Positions 10,790-23,400 of a DNA stretch of 64,000 nt are shown here, one piece after another (the first letter of the stretch is position 1; every line of letters begins with the position of its first letter). The position numbers and the translations under genes are program-made. The notes under the pieces are model-generated. The model searched no databases and was not told the DNA's origin. It saw only the letters and a list, made by a program, of their open reading frames with translations. Source of the stretch: Hygrophila difformis (Eukaryota; Streptophyta; Magnoliopsida; Lamiales; Acanthaceae); contig JAOANR010000004.1 of the NCBI GenBank assembly GCA_030278955.1, positions 57,685,120 through 57,749,119 of the forward strand. The letters are read 5' to 3'.

Positions 10790-10920
10790 GTAGTGAGAGC
10801 CCATGACACACAAATTACAAAGGGAACAAAGTGGATGGATAAGCCGATAAGGGGCCGAGTGGGAAATTAAACTTCAATCTATAGGTTGAGAGTGGGAAGA
10901 CTTGACCACTAAGTAAATCT
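10790..10920 (-). mobile_element. SINE-like element, degenerate
   Basis: On the minus strand, TTAGTGGTCAAGTC is followed by CCTATAGATTGAAGTTTAATTT and a CCCACTCGGCCCC segment. This matches the arrangement of A box, B box and GGCCCC segment seen in the copies at 9811-10319 and 24730-24865. Confidence 0.45.
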
Positions 10921-11809
10921 CCATATCCCCATATGTAAGTATAAATTCAAATGATATATGCAAATTAAATATATTAATGTGTTAAAAACAAATTAAAAAG
11001 TTTCAATTGAAACCCGCCTCATTAAATTTTTGAATTGAATTGAAACCGTCTACTTTTAAATTGAAATACATAACTGGTTGTATGATCTCTGTTCTATTTC
11101 ATTCCAATTTCCAGTTTGCTTTGATCTATCCGTGCTGCATGGTACTCACTTAAGGTATACGTTCTGCTGAATTGTCTCTATATTCTGTAATCATCATCAA
11201 TCAAGTCAACCTCAATGCCGCAAACCTTTCTGCCAATTCCATTGCTTCTTTCACACGGGGCACACACACCACTTCCCTGAACATAAACAGTGTAAGAGCA
11301 TATTAAGCAAAGGTACCAGAAAGGCATGTATTTCAAGAAAGGCACACACAAAATGGAACTGTAATAATGCAAGTCAGATGCGGGTGGTGTATAATGAATT
11401 GCTCACCTGTTGGGTTTCAATGTGGCGAATAGATATTTGATTGTTTTGTATCACCAGAAGCAGGCGAAGATGAGCAAGAAGTTCGACCAGAAGAAGGAAA
11501 GATGAGATTCAGAAGCTGCAGGAGAAGTACCGAATTGGCACTCCCGCTTCCAAAAGATAAGTGAATTTGTGGTGTTCGGTGATTCGAGCTAGATAGTTCT
11601 GAGTATGAGAATGTGCTTTCTTTGGAGTAGTTCTATGTAAGACCATGCAGTTATGGATAATGTAAAGATGATTATGCCAGCATATTTAATTAATTAATCA
11701 ACTGTGAAAATAATTGTAATAATTTACGAGCTCCAATGCTTACACAAAATAATAGCGAAACTCGTACAAGTGCAACAGTGGTTAAAATTGCAATAAAGAA
11801 AGGGAAAAC
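10921..11809. other. Downstream flank of STR12-like gene with a small coding-like fragment
   Basis: Mostly AT-rich. A short plus-strand stretch near 11456-11570 reads KMSKKFDQKKE and, after a frame change, DEIQKLQEKYRIGTPASKR then stop. It looks like the C-terminal end of a charged, coiled-coil-like protein that I cannot name, probably a retrocopy or gene fragment. A minus-strand frame at 11207-11280 (KEAMELAERFAALRL) may be a similar fragment. Neither can be supported as a gene. Confidence 0.3.
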
Positions 11810-12588
11810 TCAATAAGTGGGAATAGAAGGATCCACTTTGACTGCGTATTGATGAATTCCTCCGGCAACATTGAAAATTTTCCTGAAACCCTGATTCCAG
11901 ATTCAGGGACATCCGTTAATAAGCATGACTGGAGTCAATAGAGATGCAATTGCTTAAAGAGAGACAAAACAATGAATACCTTTCCTACTATTTTCATATG
12001 CATATAAGAGAAAAGAATAGTTATAAAACCAAATCCTAGCCCGGTCGTTGAACTGTCAAATTGGTGGCTGGTTATCAAAACCCAACCCGGGTTACCAAGT
12101 GACCAAATTTTCCAACTGATTCAACCGGAAAAACAGTGACCCAGCGGATTTGAATTTTTGTGTGTAACTTTTCTATATAATTTTAAATTTATGATTCTCT
12201 ATATTTTTTAATATAGTAGTTATAATTTCTTTTGTAAAGTTTTTACTCTAAACTGGACATTTTCTTTATACATTCAAAACTGTATATTCCACACAGTATC
12301 TTTGAAATGTTAGCATTATCAAAAATGATCAATTGCAATGCATACCTGTGTCTGCAACCACTGTGCAACTTGCAATGACCGCATACCATGATGACACTGC
12401 ATTAGAGCAATAACCTTTTAGTCGGAAAGCCAAAGATCAACGGGACACAGTGTATTGAGGAGATGAAAGGAAAAATCTTTCATGGGATTGAATGTGCTCA
12501 GGAGAGATGTCCCATTGCTTGCATCAATCAAGAACACAGAAAATGATGTTTATAGTGTCTATTCAGGCTCAACAACCACCACCACCAC

Positions 12589-12620
<32 letters not shown>

Positions 12621-15027
12621 GTGGTAACTGGAAAAAAAATGAAGTATTCCCAAACGTAGCAGCCATTTTACCGGGAAATTTCAAAATTAACAATTTAACA
12701 TTTAACAATACATTGGATCTTTTTTGCCATCAACCAAGACTAAATTTTAGGTGCAGCCATATTCAAGGACCAAATGAATTCCATACCAGAACAACTGTTT
12801 CCTTTTCTGGGTCAAATTTCGTTGCGATTTCAGGTCCCCAATTTCCAAACTGACGAAGTGGAAGAACTTTGAAACCTGGTAATGATGCTATGGCCCTGCA
12901 TTAGAAAAATACATTTATATCCTGACAACATATTGAACAATTGTAATGAGTAACAAAAGGTTGCAAATAGTTGAAACTCTCTTCCACAATGGAGACCATG
13001 ATCTTCTCAAACAAGTAACAGGAAACAAGAGTGTTCCTTGTTTCTTTGTAAGTCCCCCCATCCCACAAAATGGTTGAGGACATAAAAGAGTTTACAAAGA
13101 AATACTCCTGATTTATCTATTTAATGATTTTTGGCAAAATTCAAAGGTAGAAGGATACAAGAAGAAGCACATACACTTCATCAGGTTCTCTAACATCGAT
13201 CAGTTGTGCCTCTTCGACAAATGATGGATCTTGCAGTTTCTCATGAAGCTCACTAGGTTGAATTTGTACAAGAACTGATTCTTCTCTGTAAGTGAAAGAG
13301 GGGAAGAAATTAAGAAAGGATAAATATCTTCTTACCAAGACAGCATGACTCTAACATTACACTTCAAGCCATACCTTTCGGATAGAACTTGCAACAAATG
13401 CCACCCAAATTGAGTCTTGCACCTCACCACTTTATTTAGTGGAGCACCAAATGCAGCCTCCTCAAATTCAGGCACCTGAAATAATCACCATGAAGATACA
13501 ACTTTAATGAAAGCAAACTTGAGCGACATGTCAGAATGCCCACAAAGTCCTCACTCCTCAAGTTCCTACATATCAAAATTCGGATAACTGGACTCCTCAT
13601 GACTTGCACCCAAAAAAACATTATCAGTCTTAAAAACAATAATTTCAGTCATTTTCCTAATCTGGAAACATGATTAGACATTGATGAACATGAAAAGCAT
13701 ACCATCTGACCCCTTTTTACCCAACCAAGCATGCCACCTTCCTCTTTCGACGGACATATTGAATATGCCAAAGCCAAGTCGCTCAGATCCTCTCCTATAT
13801 GAAACAGTAGTTCTGTCAACAAAGAAGTTACACAGGGCAAAAAAAGAGGCCCATTCTATTTTCAAAACTAGTGTATACACATATAGGGAGCAAATCAGCA
13901 AAATCACAGTGGGTGATTGTTTTCCTCAAGTGCTGCTTATTGTAAGAATGCCACACAATGCCAACATGTCACCTCTCCAGTACCCTCTACACTTGTTTTT
14001 GCATCTCCTAATAAGGTGAGATACAATGATAATAGAAGAGAATTTTGGAACACTAGACGGTGAAATGCACAGAAGACATCACATGAAATTATTGCTTTTT
14101 CCAAGGTGCAAGTGATTTAAGGTATAAAAGTTTCTATATCATTCAAGTGCCCGAATGGTCCTTATTCTTATTGCAATCAGGAAGATTAAATCCAGAACTT
14201 TTGAATATGCTGTACCATTAAAAATCTGGGAACTAACCTTGGGCACTTCTTTTCTGTAACTCAAGCATAAGCTTCTGGTCATCTTCTTTGACAAGTAAAT
14301 GCTGCACCAATATTTCTCTTCCTCTTTCTGTGTTGCTCCCCGAGCTGAACGAAGCTGAAGAAAACATATAATTTGGCAATGCCTATTTCCAGCAACCTCC
14401 TAATATAACTTTAAAATTTAATGTATCATTCTATCACATTGTAAATATATTTTCCCCACAAAAATAAATAAATAAATAAATAAAAATTGATGGAACATTT
14501 ACATCATCAATAAAATAATAAATTGAGATGGATAACCCGGGAAAAAAAAAACCCGAACAAACCACAAGCGAGTAGAAATCCAATCAACAATTACCATCAA
14601 TTAACTAATGGAAGAAGTACCAGAAACAATCACGACTTACGAACAAAGAATCATAAGAACAGCTCATTAAATAATAGAAAAATAAATAAATAAATAAATA
14701 AATAAGAAGACGAGAAAACAGCAAAAAAACTCGAAAATCAACATTTTAGGATACGAAAAAACGTGCTTAGTCCAAACCTTTAGCCTTGGGTATGCAGGGA
14801 TGATCCACCATTCGCCAAATCCGATCGAATTTCGGGCTACGAGAATAACAATTACGCTGATTAAGGAGCAAAGAGTGCGTGGGTCTGAGTTGCCAAGGAA
14901 GCTGAGGTTTTCGCAAAAGGGAAGAAGGGGAGGTCCTGCGAACTGCGAGCAGTGAGAGACGGGCACAGAGGGGTAAAGGAGAAGCGGGAAAATGGGTGGA
15001 GAAGCAAGTCGAAGAAGCTCTTAACAT
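11810..15027 (-). CDS. STR12: Plastid parvulin (PpiC) / rhodanese protein, STR12-like, 8 exons, 303 aa
   Basis: Exons (minus strand) are 15027-14778, 14354-14238, 13794-13703, 13475-13375, 13285-13175, 12895-12787, 12396-12346 and 11890-11810. They total 912 bases with consistent phases and GT-AG introns. Residues 1 to about 85 are Ser/Arg/Leu-rich and poor in acids, as in a chloroplast transit peptide. A parvulin-type peptidyl-prolyl isomerase domain follows (REILVQHLLVKEDDQKL, ICPSKEEGGMLGWVKRGQM, FGWHLLQVLSER; about residues 93-190). The rest is a single rhodanese domain (QLIDVREPDEV, then CHHGMRSLQVAQWLQTQ with active-site Cys at residue 261, ending near PSIPTY). The Arabidopsis counterpart, from memory At5g19370, has the same fusion and size. 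The likely role is protein folding or sulfur relay in the plastid; the substrate is unknown. The gene looks intact. Confidence 0.9.
12588..12619. repeat. Poly-C/poly-A run in STR12 intron
   Basis: About 22 C followed by about 10 A, after an (ACC)n stretch, within the 450-bp intron between exons 6 and 7 (12397-12786). A near-identical C-then-A run occurs in a CLT intron at 49867-49908. Confidence 0.9.
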
Positions 15028-15067
15028 TGCTTTTGTTGCTCCAAGCAATTCTGTCGAGGGTTTTTGA

Positions 15068-15904
15068 GGAGTTTTGTTGAGAATTGTCTTGATTTGATAT
15101 TAACGGCAGTCGCCGAGGATGTTCATGTTTAATCCACCCCAGTAAATTTTGGGAATTAAAGACGGGTTTCTTTAAAAAAATAAAATAAAATTATACTCCT
15201 CTTGTCTCATATGGAAATGGATAAATTATTATCAAAAATAGAAAGTACTGCATGATATTTGAGTTGTGACTGACGGAGTAGTATTACTTTTAGAATTTTT
15301 TATTAAAGTAAATTATGCTAATTTAATTAATTAATTAATAGTACTTCTCCGTTTCAATTATTTGCAACAGTACAAATGTTGCCACTATTTATGTGATTGC
15401 TTTGATTTTAATTTTTATCATAGTTATATAAGTTGAAATATAATCAAGTTAGATCTTGTTATATTCGTCTCGTCATGAAGTTTTTAAATATCAAAATGCT
15501 ATAATTTTTAATTGTACAACTTGAGTAATTAATGATTTAAAATATATATTGGACTGTGTACTGGATGGGTACGTAGCTATTAAAGAAAAAGAGAGGAAGT
15601 ACTGTATTTATTATAATTCAGAATTTAGTGTGAAAAATATAATTATTTTTAATAAAATTAAAATATTTGTCAATGCTTTGTGATTGCTAAGTTGAATTTT
15701 GTGATGTAATCAAAACAATATTTTATTACCAGTTTCAAAACAACCTGATGGGGACTTACTAACGGTGAGACTTTATAGGTTGAGGGTTCGATTCCCTGAC
15801 AGGTGAAAGGGTGTTATTGTAGATGTTATTGACTCCAGAGTGAATGTTGACCCCACAAACCTACATGAGCTCTTTCCAATGTGGTTTGATCTCACTCACG
15901 CATA
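15068..15904. other. AT-rich intergenic DNA with decayed MITEs
   Basis: Degenerate Stowaway-like ends lie at about 15195-15278 (ACTCCTCTTGTCTC ... GACGGAGTA) and about 15342-15600 (ACTTCTCCGTTTC ... GAGAGGAAGTAC). A SINE-like B box (GGTTGAGGGTTCGATTCC) lies at about 15778-15796. No gene is seen. Confidence 0.4.
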
Positions 15905-16067
15905 TGCCAAAAAACTTCCCAGGAGGTCATCCATCATGTATATGTAAGACTTCAGTGCAAGCACGATTAACTTTTAGAGTTCTTATAGAATGGTTATCAA
16001 GAAAAAAATACCCTGTTCAAATGAATAATTTATTTCACTTTATTTAAACCAATCTCCGGATATTACA
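15905..16067 (-). mobile_element. Cassandra-type TRIM LTR piece carrying a 5S rRNA-like segment
   Basis: The plus strand at about 15915-15990 reads AACTTCCCAGGAGGTCATCC, then after a spacer CAAGCACGATTAACTTTTAG and AGTTCTTATAG. That is the reverse complement of the plant 5S rRNA internal promoter and 3' region, with several changes. On the minus strand the LTR would start TGTAATATCCGG at 16067, the usual Cassandra start. It is probably a solo or truncated LTR. A functional 5S gene is ruled out by substitutions and missing ends. Confidence 0.6.
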
Positions 16068-17667
16068 GCCCGGCCAAAAAAATTTTTCAAAACAACCAAG
16101 ATGCCGACAAAAATCGCAATATGTAAGACTGCACTTACTAATACCATCGTTCATATCTTAATGAAAAATGAAAAAAATATCAAGTTAATCTTGTTACGAC
16201 CATTTTCATTGGAAGGAATGTATCGGAGTATACTTTAAACTTGTATATATAGTTTTTAATTAATAGAAAAAAAAATCATCCTAAAAATGCCCCCATTTTA
16301 TTATATTTTCAAGGATTTTAATCATTTATATTGTATATAAATAAGAATTATAATTGTAATTTTTTTAAAAAAAATTCAATGAATAGAAAAATTATATAAA
16401 TTATATTTTCAATGATCAATATTTAAATTTTATATAAATAAAATAAATTGCAATTCTTCTTTTCATATGAAGTTTAATACTAATGTATTGCTTTCCAGCA
16501 ATACATCATACATGTAGACATGTAGTCTTGTGGTCTTGCCAAATTGTTTAGAAAAATATTACTCAATCCCAATCATTTCATATTTGACCTAACAGTATAA
16601 TGCACTTCTTTAGTGATTAATATCTCAAAATATATGTAAGTAAAAATTTTTATATAAAATATATATTCTAACACAATGTCATTAGACGAATATAACAAGA
16701 CCGAACTCGACTGATTTTTTTTAAATATATACTTACAATAAAAGTTGAGTCAAAGTTGAATAATAAACCATGTATAAAAGTGAAATATGACCATATGGTG
16801 GGACGGAATGAGTATTTGATATTGCTACAAGCAATGTAAGTTCAATTTCATTCATATTTTAAATTTTTTATTTTTTGTTCATGGGAATTAAATTATAATT
16901 GATTCAATCTTTCCTTGTTTGCAGAAATTTTCTGTGTATAAAAAAGATTTATGCGATCTACAGCTTATTTTTTTGTGCAAAAGATTATTGCACAGATTAA
17001 TTGGTTCACATTCTTCACTTCTTTAATTTATGAATCTGATACTTAAGAGATGTAATAATGTGATTCTTCACTTCTTTATGAATATGATCAAAACTAGTTT
17101 GCAGAAGAAGATGGTATTCTGTAGTATGCAGAAGAAGATGGTATCAGGTAACGTAATTAGTTTTGTTCTTTCAAAACTAAAATTTGGCTAATAAATAAAT
17201 TCTGATATCTAATACTCCATCTATCCCATTTAAAATTTCTCAAAACTTTTGGACACGTAGTCCAATGTATTTATTTAATAGTTAATATCTTAAAATTAAA
17301 TGTATAGAAGTAAAAATTAAAATATATATATTCTAAAACTATGTGAAAAGACGAATCCAACAAGATCTCACTTGAGTATAATTTTTTTTACATAACTGCA
17401 ACAAATATTTAGATCAAACATACATAATGAATAATGTATAAAGTCCAAATTAAATGAGACGTTTCAAATGGAACGTGGGAGTATTATCCTTGGTACAAGT
17501 ATTATTCTTGGTTAAGACATTTGGTGATTTTGGTATTTGGGGGTAAATGGCATTGATGTAGTTGATCCTAAAAAAAAAGTATAATTATTCTGTCTTCACT
17601 CACTTTTTTCCCTAAAAGACCTTGAAATATATTCTTGAGATTAAAACTCTGTATATATTAATATTAA
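16068..17667. other. AT-rich intergenic DNA with two decayed Stowaway-like MITEs
   Basis: Candidate elements are about 16561-16812 (ACTCAATCCC ... GGGACGGAATGAG) and about 17215-17481 (ACTCCATCTATCCC ... GGAACGTGGGAG). Both share the internal GACGAAT(C/A)(C/T)AACAAGA motif of the other Stowaway copies. No gene was seen. Confidence 0.5.
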
Positions 17668-18889
17668 GGGGAAATTATTTATTGGTACCATTTTGGAGGT
17701 TTCAATTTGTTAAGTAGTACCAAGTTAAAAAAATTTATTATTTAGTACCATTTGGTAAAAAATTCTATTTTTAGTATTTTTATATGAATTTTACCATTTT
17801 TTACCATTATCAATTATACTTACATTTTGTTCACCAATTTTTTTATATCTTACATTTTTAAATTTTAAGTTTTTTGTAATATTTTAAATTTTTTTCCTTT
17901 AATATTTTTTTTTTTAATTTTTTTCTTTTGAAATTCTTGTATCAATTATATTTTCATCATCGGGTTTGAGTTTTTGTGTATGTAGAATTATGCTTTGGAA
18001 GAGACAATCCTTCAATGCCCAACAAATACTCAAAGGATTAATCTTAGCCGAATATGGCTTGAGAATACCCGCGAATAAATTAAAAACTAGTTTTTGGCTG
18101 GTGATGCCAAAAAAATTATATTTTTTTGTCATCGAAAAATAATTATATTTTTCATCCTAACATATTTTATTAAATAAGATAAATATTTTTTTATTTAAAC
18201 TAGATTTTATTTTGTATCAATTAAAAACTATATTTTTTGTTTTTATCCCAAAAGATTTTTTAAGTAAGATAAATAAAAGAGTAAATAAAATAGATTTTTT
18301 TTTCCATCCTAAAAAAGATAAATAAAAGAATTGATAATGTGTTTTTTAACGAATAAATTTTGGGTTAAGATTAATCCCTCAAATATCTGGTAGGCATTGA
18401 ATGGTTACCTCTTCCAAAGCATAATTCAACATATACAAATATTCGAATCCGATGACGAAAAATATTTTTTTTGGCGTGTACCGGGTATCCCCAGGCCATA
18501 TTAGATCCAAAATTAATCATTTGAGGATCTGGCGGGCATTGAAGGGTTACCTCTCCCAAAGCAGAATTCTGCATACACAAAGACTCAAACCCGATGATAA
18601 AAAATATAATTGATACAAGAGGTTCAAAAGAAAAAAAAAAGATTAAAGGAAAAATTAAAATGTTACGAAAAACTTAAAAATTTTAAAAAGTTCAAGATAT
18701 AAATATAAATTTTTTCCGTGAATAAGATATAAGTATAATTGATCCAGTGGTAAAAAAATGGTAAAATTCATATAAATTTACTGAAAATAGAATTTTTTTA
18801 ACCTAATGGTACTAGATACTAAATTTTTTTAACTTGACACTACTTAACAAATTATAACCTTCAAAATGGTACCAATAAATAATTTCCCC
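17668..18889. mobile_element. Non-autonomous MULE, 1222 bp, 9-bp target duplication
   Basis: The ends are GGGGAAATTATTTATTGG and its reverse complement, as long imperfect terminal inverted repeats of over 200 bp. The element is flanked by perfect 9-bp direct repeats TAATATTAA at 17659-17667 and 18890-18898. Long TIRs plus a 9-bp duplication is the Mutator hallmark. There is no transposase. The interior holds three related roughly 80-bp blocks around CTCTTCCAAAGCATAATTC (near 17990 inverted, 18400 and 18545 direct), so the core itself has been duplicated. Confidence 0.85.
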
Positions 18890-18898
18890 TAATATTAA

Positions 18899-20310
18899 TT
18901 GTCATCTCCCATTAAAACTGTCCTTACTCCTTAGTAAGGACGTGTATCATTTTATGGAGTATTTGTTCACGTCATGACAATATGTTATGTGTCTTCTTAT
19001 AAATTTTTTAACATGGAACATGCTCCCATAAATTTTTTCGGTAAGCAACATGCTCCCATAAATTGATCACAGAAGAATATGGGTGGTTTGGTTACTGTGC
19101 TTAAATATACTAAAACCAAATCCAAATAATTTGACCCTAAAACCCGATTGCAAAATATATATATATATATTTAATTTGTTATTTTTTGTAATTAGCCAAA
19201 ACAAAATGAATGTGAATTTTTTTCCCGGCAGAAATGAATGTGAATATTTCGAAACGAAAGTAAAAATAAAAAAATAAAAAAAAAATGGATACAAGTTCTT
19301 TGAATATAGTCCTTTCTGTTTTTTTTTAAAGTGTAACGTTTCTTATTTGCACTTATGGCAATGTATATTTTCAATTATTAATAACTCAAATACGATATAA
19401 GTAAAAATTCTAAAAATTTTGATATTTAAAAACTACAAGATTTAACGAATCCAACAAGATCCCACTTAACTATATTTTTTCTTGTATAACTATAACTAAA
19501 ACAGAATTAAAGTACACGGAGGGAGTAGATAATCAAATAAAGTTTCGATGAAGTATGATACAACCAACAAGGAAATTCAAGAGGCTGAGGTCCGTAGGAG
19601 TACAAGAACACATCACAAAGCCTAGCTACTTAAAGAACTACGTTGGATTAATTAGCGTTGGTTAATTGCTGTTACAAGTCATATATATGTATTTGGTTAA
19701 GAGGGGGTAAATAAGTCAATTGTGGATAACAATTAGAGCATATACATTTGTTCATTGAGAGGATGAGAGATATATGAGAAAAAGAGTTTTCTATTATCGC
19801 AGAATTTACTTTCAAGTAGTAGTATTTGTTCTATGATATATGGTCTATGGAATAAAGAAATGGTTGACTGGAGTGGCAGTGTCGCGGAATCAATATTATC
19901 AAAAGATGGAGAGGAGGAAAGTTGGTCTCGTTTGGCACCAACGTACGTACTGCTTTATCAAATTAAATAGTGTTTTTTATTTGCTTTACCAGAAGTTGCA
20001 ATTGAAAGTGGGAATGAAACCAATTAAAATAACCTGCTTCATCGTATCACTATCATTTATCAATCATCATCAATTCATCATCTATATTATAGTCTGTACT
20101 GTACGGTGGGTGACCCCAACAAGCTATGTACAACGAACCACCCACTCCTTGAGAGAGCAGAGAAAGATGGCATCTTTGGGCGAAAAAGACATTAAGCGTT
20201 CAAGAAAAGGTCAAGAAAGAACAAATAAAATAAAGGCACCCAAATGGGGCCACATCTAAAAATCATTTCTTTTTCCTTAACACTTGTCTGGTGGGAAAAG
20301 AAAAAAAAAA
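18899..20310. other. Intergenic, upstream of the two-exon family gene
   Basis: AT-rich. A decayed Stowaway right end (CACGGAGGGAGTA) lies at about 19515-19527, with internal GATTTAACGAATCCAACAAG. ORFs here are short and unconvincing. Confidence 0.4.
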
Positions 20311-20314
20311 AAAT

Positions 20315-20321
20315 GTATAAA
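20315..20321 (+). promoter_or_regulatory. Putative TATA box of the gene at 20414
   Basis: TGTATAAAGA lies about 95 bp before the start codon, following a long A run. The sequence just before the ATG (CCTCAAGCTAAGGGTTT) is conserved at the inverted paralogue near 41047-41070. Confidence 0.4.
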
Positions 20322-20413
20322 GAGGTGTGCAAATGGGTGCAGAATTTCCACAAGACCAAATAATACAGAAGAGAAGCTAGCATATATATTATAGCCTCAA
20401 GCTAAGGGTTTCA

Positions 20414-23400
20414 ATGGCAGATGTACCTGATAGATCTTCTTCAGCCTCCCCTTCACCTCCTATGCGTCATACAAATGAATTAGTAACAATAATGTCTAGT
20501 ACTGGTGTGCAGCCTGCACTGGCGGCTCTGGCACCATCCTCCCCAACCTCCTCCGCGGCCTCCAGTACTGATGTGCATGTGAATGCAGATTTAGAAGCCC
20601 CACCCCCAATTGCTCATAATAATGCTGTTGAACCATTAGCAGTCATCGGAGGAGTTTCCTCTATTATTGGATCATCAGCTGATGATGATGATGATGGCCA
20701 CACCTCACTACCACCGCCTCTCCCTCAAACTCATATTATCGACATTTCCGGGTTTGTACAATTATAATTTTCTGATTTATAAATTTATTGGTTTGCACCA
20801 AACATACTTGCAGCTGGATTTATTAATTGAGACGAAAGGCCAGGATCAAAATATCTGGAATTCCATGCAGATCAACATAAATTAACATATGGGTTTGGAT
20901 TTGATGTGGGTTTGCTGGGGGAGTTTTTTGGATGTGGGTTTTCTTCTGCAGGCTATGTTGATTTCTCATTCTCATTAGATAAACGTACAAAATTTTGTGA
21001 AATACGAAATCGCACTACAAGAAAAAAAGGAAATACCGACCGACAATGCGGTCGGCAAATCCCGGACACGGGTCGTTTTCCCCGTTACCGAACAGCTTCC
21101 CGACCGCAGAAGCCGGTCGGTAATGTCTTGGTCCGAACAATTATGGAGACCAAGCAGGAGGAGCGGTCGCCATGTTCCCGACCGCCTACCGACCGAGGTG
21201 TGGTCGGGAAAACTACCGACCGACACTCCCGACCAATTTTTGGTCGGGAAAGACGGCCCCCATGGACTGCGGGACCTTCGGATTACCGACCGTTTTTCGG
21301 TCGGTGTGTCGGTCGGCGAGCTTGCCGACCGACCTCCCGACCGCATATGCGGTCGGGAAACCTGAACCCTGCACCAGCAGAATTGGTTTTCCCTCAAACC
21401 AAACCTGCCAAAACCAAAATGGAAAACCTGCCACAACATCCAAATTTCACAACATCCAATACATTTTGGACCTCATCTATACATCAATACCAAACTTCCA
21501 AGCTTCACATATTGTAAATTTGAAACATAGATCATTACATTTCATTAGTTTAAATCTTCACACAACAAGAAACATTGGATAAGGAGTTACAAGTACTAGA
21601 ATTCTTGTCCAACATGTCAAAAGATAATAGAAAGAAACAAGTCCAAGTCTATCAAAGACCATAAGTAAAAAACAAGAACTAATGAACACCGAGGTCACCT
21701 CCTCCTGAGCAGCCTCCAAGATCATCATCCCCGTCCCCGCGGGGTGGGGATTGAGGGCCCCGGCGTCCCAACAATCTCTCCATCTGCTCCGCCATGGTCA
21801 TCTGTGACTGGGCGAGACGCTCAATAGTCGCCGTGTATGCATCGAACTGGGCATGCGTCACAAACTGAGTAGTAGGCGGTGGAGGGGTGGAATCCACATC
21901 ATCCCCAGGCCGGATCGACCTGGCAACGGAGCCTATGCCATAAATTGCCTTGCGCCTGTCCATGCCACCAGCAACATCTAGAAAGACACGATCGGGATCC
22001 AAGCTACTGCCAATCTCAGGATCCTGGCTTAAGGTCTCAACAACGGCATTGAACTCGGCTTGTGTTATAAGTTTAAAAAAAATGGTCAAACAACTGAGCA
22101 TTGTAGTAAATATGGAATTTAACAAGGCATTTTCTATTTGTACCTGAAGGTTCTGTGACTTGTCGCGTACCCAATTGTCCTTTTGGTGCTTTCTTGTATG
22201 TGTGTGCTCATGAAGCTCATGCAAGTGGACAGGACCTTCCTTCTCAGCCGACTATATATATTTAACAAAAAGGTAGTGATCATAATGTGCTTCATTAAAT
22301 ACCATATTATTTTGACAAATAGATTTGAACATCATACCATGTGATCACGAGTGGCTCGAAATGTCTTTGATCCTGCAGTGTGCGTGGGGAGAGCAGGTGC
22401 ATCCTCCTGACCGCGCCTTCTGTTTAACTTTCCTCTCTTGCTCTTATCCTTGAATTGTTGGGAATCCCATATGCGCCTCCAATTCTCTGCCACTAGCGCA
22501 TCCCCAGGCATCGGTTTTTTCTTGGAGCGGATGTCCAAAGTGTAGTCCTTGTATCTTTTTTTTGCAAATAAAGTCAGTAAATTTTCGAATATTATAATAA
22601 AACACTATTGTTGTAATTTAAAACTCACCGTGCAATGTTTTTCTTCTCCCATTCCTTCCTCACAACACGGGCATAACATCATAATCATTCTGTGTATTAC
22701 AAGAGATTTAGCCAAGCAAAATATATAATGGTAGTGGGTGGGTTCTGAGCTCAAAATATTAAAGCAAAAGAATTTTGCAGCGCAGCTGCAGTGATGAATG
22801 GTTTTGATGAGTCAATTTGTCACTTAGTTAGTAGTAGATGTATGCTTTGGTTTTCTGTGTTCTCCTATATTATATTCTGCTTGCTTTATTTCCCAGTCCA
22901 ATTATTAATAATATCACAATTTTTAGTTCCCACCAAATAAAAAATAAAATGTCTGAATTGATGGTTTAATTTTCATGTGAAGGGGAGAAAGAGAAGTTGG
23001 AAGACGAGGAAGGATGGTGTTGCCGTGCTATTACATGATGAGCTATATGATTCTAACTCTTGCAGGGTTTGTGGTGGCGATGATTCAAGGCAATCCAAAA
23101 GGGATGTTTGCAGAATATCCACGAGAAAGCTGTAGTTTCATCATATCCTACATTATCTACTGGGTGATAACAGGAAAGATGAAGAAAATGGGTGCAGCAA
23201 TAGAAGAAGAGAATGAGATGCGGCGGATCAAATGGCTTCTAGTTATGAAGCAATGTGCAATTGTGTGTACAATAGTTTCATCGGCATCTCTCCTATCCAT
23301 CCTGCTCACTCACCAACTCACATGTGCGCCTCTCGTGTTTTTGGTTGTCGAGATTTTGGGATTGGCGTGGCTGCTCTTCTATTGTGCATGTGCATACTTT

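Noticed and set aside
12482..12853. Plus-strand 123-codon ORF
   Set aside because: Runs antisense through an STR12 intron, the poly-C run and exon 6. The Pro/Lys run is a homopolymer artefact.
13681..14019. Plus-strand 112-codon ORF
   Set aside because: Antisense shadow of STR12 exon 3 and its intron.
15910..15990. Possible 5S rRNA gene
   Set aside because: Only the internal part matches, with substitutions, and it sits in an LTR-like context. Called Cassandra instead.
20906..21582. Several overlapping Arg-rich ORFs on both strands
   Set aside because: They fall in the CCGACCG subterminal repeat array of the truncated CACTA, where repeated GC-rich words keep all frames open.
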